Part shown: positions 1 to 6,373 of the stretch, in pieces
Layout: the number at the start of each line of letters is the position of its first letter
Numbering within the stretch: the first letter of the stretch is position 1
DNA from: Phycisphaerales bacterium
Lineage (GTDB): Bacteria > Planctomycetota > Phycisphaerae > Phycisphaerales > SM1A02
Reading direction: 5' to 3'
NCBI GenBank assembly: GCA_018882625.1
Contig: VERO01000137.1
Location: 1-6,512 of the forward strand
Length of the DNA: 6,512 nucleotides
The notes under the pieces: generated by a model
Databases searched by the model: none
Told to the model about the DNA's origin: nothing
What the model saw: only the letters and a program-made list of their open reading frames with translations
Position numbers and translations under genes: made by a program

Positions 1-1
1 C

Positions 2-388
2 GAGAAGGACGCAGCCGGCAGCGCCTTCGGCTGGATCTACGAGTACGCGCTGGTGCCGCTCACGAGCACGCTCTTCGCGCTGCTGGCCTTCTTCGTGGCG
101 AGCGCCGCGTTCCGCGCATTCCGCGCGAAGAACACCGAGGCGATCCTGCTGCTGGCGACTGCCTTCATCATGCTGCTCGGGCGCACCTTCGCGGGCGTGG
201 TGCTCACGGGATGGCTGCCTGACTGGCTGGGCGGCCTGCGGCTCGAGAACCTCTCGGTGTACGTGATGCAGGTGTTCAACACCGCCGGCAACCGCGCGAT
301 CATCATCGGCATCGCGCTGGGCGTGGCCGCCACGAGCCTGCGCATCCTGCTGGGCATCGACCGCTCGTGGATGGGGGGCTCCGAATGA
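2..388 (+). CDS. C-terminal part of a multi-helix membrane protein of unknown function (5' end outside window)
   Basis: The reading frame is open from base 2 to a TGA at 386-388, giving 128 visible residues. An in-frame GTG at 53 exists, but the coding character is continuous before it (aromatic and hydrophobic residues), so the gene most likely begins upstream of the window. At least three hydrophobic segments are visible, at about residues 17-36, 45-68 and 96-117 of the visible part. Between the second and third lies a short loop rich in Trp, Gly and Leu. The tail has an Asn-Thr-Ala-Gly-Asn-Arg-Ala-Ile stretch, a Ser-Leu-Arg-Ile-Leu-Leu-Gly-Ile-Asp-Arg-Ser segment, and ends in WMGGSE. From memory, this tail pattern recurs in uncharacterised membrane proteins of several phyla, but I cannot name a family. 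The stop codon overlaps the next gene's start (ATGA), so the two are probably translationally coupled. Function unknown. Confidence 0.8.
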   Translation, partial: EKDAAGSAFGWIYEYALVPLTSTLFALLAFFVASAAFRAFRAKNTEAILLLATAFIMLLGRTFAGVVLTGWLPDWLGGLRLENLSVYVMQVFNTAGNRAIIIGIALGVAATSLRILLGIDRSWMGGSE

Positions 389-1281
389 GCGCGCGCCCCT
401 TCGACCGCCGGTGGATCTTCCTGATGATGGCGATCGCCGTCGCGGTGCCGATCCTGGTGATCGGGCTCACGGGTCGCACGTTCCCTGAGACACCGACGCC
501 TGCCGCGCGCGCAGCCTTCGATGCGATCGAGAAGCTGCCCGAGGGCACGCCGATCCTGCTGACGTTCGACTTCGATCCCGCCAGCGCCGGCGAGCTGCAG
601 CCCATGGCCACCAGCTTCGTGCGCCACTGCGCGGCGAAGAGGCTGAAGATGGTCTTCATCTCGCTGTGGCCGCTCGGCGGCGCGATGGCCGACAGCGCGA
701 TCAAGCGCGTCATCGAGTCCGACTTCCCCAATCTCGTGTACGGCACGGACTATGTCAGCATGGGATTCCAGGCCGGCAACGAGGCCGTGATGAAGCTGCT
801 GCTCACGGACTTCGCGCGCGCGTTCCCGAGCGACTCGCGCGGCACGCCAGCGAGCCAGCTCCCCGCGCTCCAGGGCATCTCGCGCGCCACGGACTTCCCC
901 ATGGTGATTGCCGTGAGCGCGGGCTACCCGGGCGCGAAGGAGTGGATCCAGTACGTCATCTCCGCGAACCTTGGCACCATGGAGATCGTCACGGGCAGCA
1001 CCGGAGTGCAGGCCCCGCAGCTCTACCCGTACTTCCCGCGCCAGATGACAGGGATCCTGGGCGCGATCAAGGGCGCCGCCGAGTACGAGGCGCTCGTGAA
1101 CGCGAAACTTGACGGTGACCGCGTGCCGCCCGCCAAGTACCTCGAGGCGCAGCGCCGCATGGGTCCGCAGCTATTCGCGCACCTGCTGATGGTCGGCCTG
1201 ATCATCGCAGGCAACGTCATCTACTTCAGGCAGCGAGGCGCGGCACGCCGTGGCACTGCGACGGCGGGAGGCGCGGCATGA
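385..1281 (+). CDS. Membrane-anchored protein with large central alpha/beta domain, unknown function (298 aa)
   Basis: I chose the ATG at 385 because it overlaps the previous stop (ATGA) and follows a G-rich run at 373-378 that can act as a ribosome binding site. A GTG at 367 would add only six residues. One hydrophobic helix lies at about residues 10-29, preceded by Arg-rich sequence. A second lies at about 263-281 and is followed by RQRGAARR. By the positive-inside rule both termini should be cytoplasmic, with residues 31-262 on the outer face. That domain looks alpha/beta: a strand-like TPILLTFDF (55-63), a helix-like stretch, then KMVFISLWPLG (88-98). Other notable segments are SAGYPGAKEWIQY (178-190) and IKGAAEYEAL (228-237). 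No catalytic motif is recognisable. I recall similar wording in hypothetical proteins of other bacteria but cannot name the family. It ends by overlapping the next membrane gene. Confidence 0.85.
   Translation: MSARPFDRRWIFLMMAIAVAVPILVIGLTGRTFPETPTPAARAAFDAIEKLPEGTPILLTFDFDPASAGELQPMATSFVRHCAAKRLKMVFISLWPLGGAMADSAIKRVIESDFPNLVYGTDYVSMGFQAGNEAVMKLLLTDFARAFPSDSRGTPASQLPALQGISRATDFPMVIAVSAGYPGAKEWIQYVISANLGTMEIVTGSTGVQAPQLYPYFPRQMTGILGAIKGAAEYEALVNAKLDGDRVPPAKYLEAQRRMGPQLFAHLLMVGLIIAGNVIYFRQRGAARRGTATAGGAA
1266..1271 (+). promoter_or_regulatory. Ribosome binding site of the 384-aa membrane protein gene
   Basis: GGGAGG lies six bases before the ATG at 1278 and matches the anti-Shine-Dalgarno core (GGAGG). 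It is the clearest such site in the window. It sits inside the end of the preceding coding sequence and supports the overlapping start rather than a later Met (residue 4). Confidence 0.7.
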
Positions 1282-2432
1282 GCACCATGCAGGCCACCGA
1301 TCCAACTCTCGTGCCGCAGCCTTCTCGTCGCACGTGGGCGATCATCGTGGGCGTGATCGTGGCGCTGCTTGTGGTGCGCGGCCTCATCGGCAACGGCTTC
1401 GGCAAGGTGTACGTGACCGAGCGCGATGTGGCGATGCAGAAGGTGTCCGTGCCGCCTGCCGCAGGCGCGCCTGCGGATGCGGATGCGAAACTGCAGTGGG
1501 CGCAGGTGGACGCCGGGACCACGCCCGCCGACGGTGCACCGGTCGTCCGGTGGACGCGCGTCGATACGGTGCCCCCGAAGGTCTTCTACGCCGCCGAGAA
1601 GGCCGATCCAGGGCAGACCGCGGTGCGCCTGAGCTGGCCACGGACTGTCGGACTCTGGGTGGCCGCATTCTTCACGCTCGCGATCTTCTCCTTCCTGTAT
1701 GCCGACAATCCTGCCTACAAGTTCGCCGAGGCTGTGGTGGTCGGCGTATCGGCGGGCTACTGGATGGTGGTGGGCTTCTGGGACACGATCGTGCCCAAGC
1801 TCGGGGGCGCACTCGCACCGGGGCTCGTGAAGCTGTGGGTGCAGCCGTCGATCGAGCCTGTCGGCTCGGCGGACCAGGTGGCGATGTGGCTCGCGCTGGT
1901 GCTCGGCGCGATGCTGCTGACGCGCCTCGGGTCAAAGGGCGCATGGCTCAGCGGCTGGACGCTTGCCTTCATCATCGGCGTCACGGCGGGCCTGAAGCTC
2001 GTCAGCCACATCGAGAGCGATCTTCTGGCGCAGACCGCGGCCACGGTGCGCAGCGTCGTGGCCGAGCCGCCGGGCGTGGACGAGCTCACGGGTGCCGAGC
2101 GGTTCTTCACGATCCTCTGGCCGAGCCTTGCCAATGCGCTCATCGTGATCGGCGTGCTCTGCTGCCTCACGTACTTCTTCTTCTCGGTGGATCACAAGGG
2201 CGTGGTCGGGCGCGTGGCGCGCACCGGAATCTGGTACCTGATGATCACCTTCGGGGCGGCGTTCGGCTTCACGGTGATGGGTCGCATCGCGCTGCTCGCT
2301 GCACGCGTCGAGTTCCTCTTCAACGACTGGCTGTGGCTCATCGATCCGGCAGGCAACCGTGCCGTCCCGATCGTCAACGGCATCGTCGAGACCGCAGCCG
2401 CATCTGCCGGCCTGCTCGGCGCCCTGCGCTGA
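1278..2432 (+). CDS. Polytopic membrane protein of unknown function, about seven helices (384 aa)
   Basis: The ATG at 1278 overlaps the preceding TGA (ATGA) and has a good ribosome binding site. Hydrophobic segments lie at about residues 20-37, 122-141, 150-169, 200-216, 224-244, 276-302 and 314-341, with a weak one near 363-382. Between the first and second helices is a hydrophilic stretch of about 84 residues (38-121), rich in Ala, Pro and Asp and containing two similar KxQWxxVDxG / VRWTRVDT segments. The most distinctive feature is the start of the third helix: YKFAEAVVVGVSAGYW (147-162). I recall this motif from uncharacterised membrane proteins, but no named function comes with it. It has no ATPase, transporter or protease signature that I can see. 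As the last of the three coupled membrane genes it is probably a subunit of the same complex (inference). zwf starts 11 bases after its stop. Confidence 0.85.
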   Translation: MSTMQATDPTLVPQPSRRTWAIIVGVIVALLVVRGLIGNGFGKVYVTERDVAMQKVSVPPAAGAPADADAKLQWAQVDAGTTPADGAPVVRWTRVDTVPPKVFYAAEKADPGQTAVRLSWPRTVGLWVAAFFTLAIFSFLYADNPAYKFAEAVVVGVSAGYWMVVGFWDTIVPKLGGALAPGLVKLWVQPSIEPVGSADQVAMWLALVLGAMLLTRLGSKGAWLSGWTLAFIIGVTAGLKLVSHIESDLLAQTAATVRSVVAEPPGVDELTGAERFFTILWPSLANALIVIGVLCCLTYFFFSVDHKGVVGRVARTGIWYLMITFGAAFGFTVMGRIALLAARVEFLFNDWLWLIDPAGNRAVPIVNGIVETAAASAGLLGALR

Positions 2433-2443
2433 GCGCGATCGCC

Positions 2444-3949
2444 ATGCGCACTGGCGACCCCTGCATCCTGGTGATCTTTGGGGCGTCGGGCGACCTCACG
2501 AGCCGCAAGCTGGTGCCGGCGATGTACGAGATGCATCGCGCAGGCATGCTCGCCAGCGAGACGCGCATCGTGGGCGTGTCACGCCGGGCCAAGAGCGACG
2601 ACGAGTGGCGCCGCGAGCTCGAGCCTTGGGTGCGTGATCATGCCCAAGGCTTCGATGCGGGTGCATACCGCGTCTTCGCGCAGCGCCTGCACTACTTCGT
2701 GGGCGATGCCGTCACTGCCGAGTGCTATCCCGCACTGCGCGAGAGGCTCGCCGAGATCGACTCCACCTGCCAGACGCGCGGCAACCTCCTCTTCTACCTG
2801 TCGGTGGCGCCGGAGCTCTACGAGCCGATCATCGCGCGCATCGACGACGCGGGGCTCGTCACTGAGGGCAAGCGCTGGTGCAGCATCGACCAGCGCACCA
2901 AGAGCTGGCAGCGCATCGTGGTGGAGAAGCCCTTCGGCACCGATGCGGCCAGCGCGGCAAGCCTCAACCGGGCGCTCGGCCGCGTCTTCGAGGAGGAATC
3001 GATCTACCGCATCGACCACTACCTGGGCAAGGAGGTGGTGCAGAGCCTGCTGGTGATGCGGTTCGCCAACATGCTCTTCGAGCCCATCTGGAACCACCGC
3101 TACGTGGACCATGTGCAGGTGACGGCGGCCGAGACGGTGGGCGTCGGCTCGCGCACGGCGTTCTACGACCAGACGGGCGCGATCCGCGACATGATCCAGT
3201 CGCACCTGATGCAGATCTTCGCGTTTGCGGCCATGGAGCCGCCGACCTCCTTCACGGCAGACGCGATCCGTCAGGAGAAGATCAAGGTCGTCGACGCGGT
3301 GCGGCCGACCGCGCCCGGCGAGGTCGCCGGTGCGGCAGCACTCGGCCAGTACGCCGCTGGTCCCGACGAGGGCGCATACGTGTCGCTGCCGGGCGTGCCC
3401 GCTGGCTCGACCACCGAGACCTTCGCGGCGATCCGGCTGCACGTCGACAACTGGCGCTGGGCGGGCACGCCCTTCTACCTGCGCAGCGGGAAGCGGATGG
3501 CGCAGAAGCGCACTGAGGTGGTCGTGCAGTTCAAGCCGCCAGCGGCCAACCTGTTCAGGGGGCTGCGCCACTTCAGCGGAGGGTTGCGCGGCAACCGGCT
3601 CGTGATCGAGATCGCGCCGCGCGAGCGCACGCTCCTGACCTTCGAGAGCAAGGTGCCAGGCGAGAGCACGATCGCGCCCGTCGCGATGGAGGTCGACTAC
3701 GCCAAGGAGTTCCGCAGCGCCAATCCTGAGGCGTATGGGCCGCTGCTCGTGGACGCGATGCGCGGCGACCAGACGCTCTTCAAGCACAGGCTCGAGGTCG
3801 AGGGCGCGTGGCATGCGGTGGAGCCGTTCATCGGTGCGGCATCGGCGGAGCTCCGCCGCGGGATCGCATCCAACTACGCGCCGGGCTCCTGGGGTCCTGC
3901 GTCGGCCGGCGAGCTCATGCGCCGCGACGGCCGCGCATGGCACGACTGA
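2444..3949 (+). CDS. zwf: Glucose-6-phosphate 1-dehydrogenase (501 aa)
   Basis: Zwf oxidises glucose 6-phosphate to 6-phosphogluconolactone with NADP+ (or NAD+), the entry step of the oxidative pentose phosphate and Entner-Doudoroff pathways, in the cytosol. The N-terminal nucleotide-binding motif GASGDLTSRK is at residues 13-22, EKPFG at 161-165, and the substrate-binding signature RIDHYLGKE at 189-197. His254 in IQSH matches the catalytic base of the family (His240 of the Leuconostoc enzyme), and Asp191/His192 match its Asp177/His178. GTPFYLRSGKRM (341-352) and the C-terminal YAPGSWGP (478-485) are also typical. Length is normal and all key residues are present. A segment at about 142-156 before EKPFG looks longer than in the short-loop enzymes. 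I chose the ATG at 2444 because the GASGDL motif falls at its usual distance from it. The frame stays open far upstream, but that stretch is the shadow of the membrane gene. No clear ribosome binding site is visible. pgl follows 18 bases later. Confidence 0.97.
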   Translation: MRTGDPCILVIFGASGDLTSRKLVPAMYEMHRAGMLASETRIVGVSRRAKSDDEWRRELEPWVRDHAQGFDAGAYRVFAQRLHYFVGDAVTAECYPALRERLAEIDSTCQTRGNLLFYLSVAPELYEPIIARIDDAGLVTEGKRWCSIDQRTKSWQRIVVEKPFGTDAASAASLNRALGRVFEEESIYRIDHYLGKEVVQSLLVMRFANMLFEPIWNHRYVDHVQVTAAETVGVGSRTAFYDQTGAIRDMIQSHLMQIFAFAAMEPPTSFTADAIRQEKIKVVDAVRPTAPGEVAGAAALGQYAAGPDEGAYVSLPGVPAGSTTETFAAIRLHVDNWRWAGTPFYLRSGKRMAQKRTEVVVQFKPPAANLFRGLRHFSGGLRGNRLVIEIAPRERTLLTFESKVPGESTIAPVAMEVDYAKEFRSANPEAYGPLLVDAMRGDQTLFKHRLEVEGAWHAVEPFIGAASAELRRGIASNYAPGSWGPASAGELMRRDGRAWHD

Positions 3950-3967
3950 GCCGCTAGCCTTGGCGCG

Positions 3968-4753
3968 ATGAGCGACGCGCCGATCCCGTTCCAGCCCGAT
4001 GCCGCAGCGCTTCCTGCGCCCAAGCTCTGGGGCACCGTCGACGTGAGGCACGACCGCGAGGACGTGTACGACGCGCTCGCCGCAGACCTGATGGTGCACG
4101 CCGCCAACTGCGTGCGCACCTTCGGCGACTTCCACATCGCGCTCTCCGGCGGCTCGACGCCGTTCCCGTTCTACGAGCGGCTGATGATCGATCCGCGCTG
4201 GCGCGGCATGCCGTGGTCGCGCACGCACCTGTGGGTGGTCGACGAGCGGCGCGTGCCCTTCGACCACGAGAAGAGCAACTGGCGCCAGATCCACTCGATC
4301 CTCGGCGACCATGCGGGCATTCCGCCCTCGCAGCAGCACCCGATCGAGGCCGTTATGCCCGATGCCGCAGAGCGCTACGAGCGGGAGCTGCGTGCGGCGC
4401 TCGGCCAGCGCGAGCGCGGCCATGACCGGCTCGACTTCGTGCTGCTCGGGATGGGCGACAACGGCCACACGGCGAGCCTGTTTCCCCGCAATCCCGTGCT
4501 CGACGTGCGCGACCGGCTCGTGGCAAGCTGCGACGGACCAGATGTCACGCCGCCGCCGCGCATCACCATGACCTACCCGCTCATCAACGCCGCACGGTTC
4601 ATCGCCGTGCTCGTGATGGGCGCCGGGAAGGCGGAGATGGTGCGCCGCGTCGATACGGGCACCGACAGCTTCTACGAGCTGCCGATCAAGGGCATCCACC
4701 CGGCTGGCGGCGTCCTGCACTGGTACCTCGACGCCGAGGCGTGCGGCCTCTAG
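3968..4753 (+). CDS. pgl: 6-phosphogluconolactonase (261 aa)
   Basis: The enzyme hydrolyses 6-phosphogluconolactone, the product of the adjacent zwf gene, to 6-phosphogluconate in the cytosol. It belongs to the NagB/DevB-type family. Motifs in order are ALSGGSTP (58-65, phosphate loop), DERRVPFDHEKSN (92-104), LLGMGDNGHTASLFP (159-173), PRITMTYPLIN (197-207), GAGKAE (218-223) and HPAGGVLHWYLD (244-255). Length is typical. One oddity: the family's usual DGH is NGH here, with Asn165 followed by the conserved His167. In the related Trypanosoma enzyme the corresponding Asp and His are active-site residues, so catalysis may be affected or the Asn may be a tolerated variant. The ATG at 3968 is the first start after zwf, and the protein has a short N-terminal lead of about 20 residues before the fold. 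No strong ribosome binding site is visible. Probably co-transcribed with zwf. Confidence 0.95.
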   Translation: MSDAPIPFQPDAAALPAPKLWGTVDVRHDREDVYDALAADLMVHAANCVRTFGDFHIALSGGSTPFPFYERLMIDPRWRGMPWSRTHLWVVDERRVPFDHEKSNWRQIHSILGDHAGIPPSQQHPIEAVMPDAAERYERELRAALGQRERGHDRLDFVLLGMGDNGHTASLFPRNPVLDVRDRLVASCDGPDVTPPPRITMTYPLINAARFIAVLVMGAGKAEMVRRVDTGTDSFYELPIKGIHPAGGVLHWYLDAEACGL

Positions 4754-4761
4754 CGCCTGCG

Positions 4762-4795
4762 CGGCGCCGGCGCGCGCCGGATCATCCCGGATCCG
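4762..4795. terminator. Possible bidirectional terminator region between converging genes
   Basis: The 42-bp gap between pgl and ruvX has two overlapping inverted repeats. CGGCGC at 4762-4767 pairs with GCGCCG at 4774-4779, and CGGATC at 4778-4783 pairs with GATCCG at 4790-4795; each is a 6-bp stem with a 6-base loop. There is also a perfect 14-bp palindrome at 4767-4780. No T-run follows on either strand, so this is not a classical intrinsic terminator. Short GC palindromes are common by chance at this base composition. The call rests mostly on position between convergent genes. Confidence 0.3.
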
Positions 4796-5200
4796 CTACC
4801 GCGACGCGAGGAAGTCCTCGAGCAGCGCGCACGCGGCGAGCGCGTCGCGGATCGCCTTCTTCTGCGCATGCGTGCGACCGGAGCGCGCCATCCGCTGGTC
4901 CGCATCGAAGCTCGTGAGGCGCTCATCCTGGAAGTGCACGGGCAGCGACCAGCGCGCGCCCGCGGCGGCGCCAAAGGCGCGGACCGCGGCGGAGCGTGGG
5001 GACTCGCGGCCGTCCATGTGCAGCGGCAGCCCGATCACGATCGCGTCCGGCCCGTGCTCCGTGACCGCCGCATCAAGCGCGCGCCAGAGCGCATCGCCCG
5101 ACGCCTCGATCACCTTGACTGGCGTCGCCAGTCGCAGCACGTCGTCGCCAGAGGCGATGCCGGTCCGCACGTCGCCAAGGTCAATCGCGAGGTATCTCAT
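4796..5200 (-). CDS. ruvX: RuvX/YqgF family RNase H-fold nuclease (134 aa)
   Basis: YqgF/RuvX proteins are small essential nucleases. In E. coli the protein acts in maturation of the 16S rRNA 5' end; the mycobacterial homologue cleaves Holliday junctions. The N-terminal RNase H-like strand is MRYLAIDLGDVRTGIA, with Asp7 as the first metal-binding residue. IVIGLPLHMDG (54-64), DERLTSFDADQRM (92-104, with Glu93) and RDALAACALLEDFL (118-131, with Asp119) follow, giving the full D-E-D set expected for the family. Length is normal. I chose the ATG whose codon occupies 5198-5200 because it puts the DxG motif at the very N-terminus, as usual. An in-frame GTG at 5248 would add 16 residues (starting MQRGFRG) without family support. 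The gene lies 84 bp downstream of manC on the same strand and converges on pgl. Confidence 0.93.
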   Translation of the reverse strand: MRYLAIDLGDVRTGIASGDDVLRLATPVKVIEASGDALWRALDAAVTEHGPDAIVIGLPLHMDGRESPRSAAVRAFGAAAGARWSLPVHFQDERLTSFDADQRMARSGRTHAQKKAIRDALAACALLEDFLASR

Positions 5201-5284
5201 GGGCCGGCCGCGATATGGGTGAATCGATCCCCGGAAGCCGCGCTGCACGGCACCGTGCCGACACGACCTCGCGTCCTTGGCGCG
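5201..5284 (-). other. 84-bp spacer between manC and ruvX
   Basis: This is the longest gap in the window. It has a small hairpin (CGGCA at 5248-5252 with TGCCG at 5256-5260, 3-base loop) with no T-run after it. I cannot identify a convincing -35/-10 pair or a strong Shine-Dalgarno sequence for ruvX. It may hold a separate ruvX promoter or simply be leader sequence. Confidence 0.4.
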
Positions 5285-6373
5285 CTAGCGCACATCGGGC
5301 GGGACAAGGCCTGCGATCTCCTTGACGCGCTCCGCCAGCGCAGCAGGGCACACCAGCGTCGCGTCACGGGTGCGCACGATGACAAGGCCCTCGCATCCGA
5401 TGGTGGCGATCACGTGCGACGGGTCGTCGCTGACGCAGGTCACTTCGCGCGAGTCGATGTGCACTGCGCGGGCATTGGTGCGGTTGCCGGAGGCGTCCGG
5501 CTCAAGCGTGCTCGAGAATGCAGGCCAGCTGCCGATGTCAAGCCACTCGACGGGCAGCGGCACCACGCAGATCGAGTACCCCGGATCCGCAGATGCGGGC
5601 TCCATGAGCGCCTTGTCGAGGCTGATGCGCGGCAGCGTCGGGTAGACCGCATCGATGGCGCGCGCTGCGGCGTCGGTGCCCCACGCCGCGCCGATGCGCG
5701 CGAGGCCAGCGGCGCACTCGGGCTGGTACTTCGCGATCGCCTCGAGCGCCGTGCGCGCGCTGAACACGAACATGCCGCTGTTCCACGAGAAGTGGCCTGC
5801 GGCGAGGAACGACTGCGCCACGGCGAGCGATGGCTTCTCCGCGAATCGCCGGGCGAACCGGGCATGCGACGCGCCAGGCACCGGGTCGCCGCTCTCGACG
5901 TAGCCGAAGCCGGTGGCGGGGTAGGTCGGCGTGATGCCGAACGTCACGATCCTGCGTCGGTCCTGCTCCACCAGCGCGAACGCCTCCGACATGCGCTCGC
6001 GCAGGATGCCGGTCGGCTCGATGAGGTGGTCGGCCGTCAGCACCGCGATGACGCCGTCCGGATCCTGCGCTGCGACGACCGTCGCCGCGAATCCCACGGC
6101 ATTGAGCGTGTCGCGGCCCATCGGCTCGCCGAGGAAGCCCGATGCGGGAAGCTGCGGAAGCTCGCGGCGGATCGCCGCCTCGTGCGCGCGCGACGCGCAG
6201 ATGAACCGCCGCTCGGCGGGCACGATCCCCTCAAGACGCCCGTAGGCGAGCTTGAGCAGCGAATGCCCATCCTTCATCGGCAGCAGCTGCTTCGGAAGCG
6301 CGGCCCGGCTCATCGGCCAGAGCCGCGTCCCAGATCCGCCGGCCATCACCACGCCGTGACGGTGCGAAGTCAT
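5285..6373 (-). CDS. manC: Mannose-1-phosphate guanylyltransferase, single-domain (362 aa)
   Basis: The enzyme makes GDP-mannose from GTP and mannose 1-phosphate in the cytosol, for polysaccharide, O-antigen or glycoprotein synthesis. The pyrophosphorylase signature AGGSGTRLWPMSR is at residues 11-23, followed by PKQ (27-29), GRDTLNA (86-92), TADH (113-116), GFGYVE (155-160), EKPS (179-182), FSWNSGMFVF (195-204), SLDKALME (251-258) and WLDIGSW (277-283). These are the motifs of the ManC group rather than of glucose-1-phosphate enzymes. At 362 aa it has only the transferase domain plus a short C-terminal part. The phosphomannose isomerase domain of the bifunctional type (about 470-480 aa) is absent, so isomerase activity must come from another gene. 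The ATG at 6371-6373 is the natural start just before the signature and overlaps the upstream gene's TGA (ATGA), which suggests translational coupling. Which sugar polymer it serves cannot be told from this window. Confidence 0.95.
   Translation of the reverse strand: MTSHRHGVVMAGGSGTRLWPMSRAALPKQLLPMKDGHSLLKLAYGRLEGIVPAERRFICASRAHEAAIRRELPQLPASGFLGEPMGRDTLNAVGFAATVVAAQDPDGVIAVLTADHLIEPTGILRERMSEAFALVEQDRRRIVTFGITPTYPATGFGYVESGDPVPGASHARFARRFAEKPSLAVAQSFLAAGHFSWNSGMFVFSARTALEAIAKYQPECAAGLARIGAAWGTDAAARAIDAVYPTLPRISLDKALMEPASADPGYSICVVPLPVEWLDIGSWPAFSSTLEPDASGNRTNARAVHIDSREVTCVSDDPSHVIATIGCEGLVIVRTRDATLVCPAALAERVKEIAGLVPPDVR

Noticed and set aside
37..746. Two - strand open frames of 196 and 147 codons opposite the first two membrane genes
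   Set aside because: They overlap + strand frames with clear membrane-helix patterns and coupled starts, and their own translations look like Arg/Ser/His-rich shadows.
1250..2443. A 398-residue N-terminal extension of zwf in the same frame
   Set aside because: It overlaps the 384-aa membrane gene in another frame, reads as Arg/Ala/Gly-rich shadow sequence, and the GASGDL motif already lies at the normal distance from the ATG at 2444.
2579..4720. A 713-codon open frame on the - strand opposite zwf and pgl
   Set aside because: It is fully antisense to two clearly identified genes. Its translation is rich in Arg, His, Ala and Val with no recognisable motif, as expected for the mirror frame of GC-rich coding sequence.
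5201..5248. A 16-residue N-terminal extension of RuvX from a GTG at 5248
   Set aside because: The family starts directly with the strand carrying the DxG motif, and the ATG codon at 5198-5200 gives the standard length.
5241..5260. GCACGG-CA-CCGTGC inverted repeat as an operator or manC terminator
   Set aside because: The stem is only 5-6 bp with a very small loop and no T-run; such repeats arise often by chance at this GC content.
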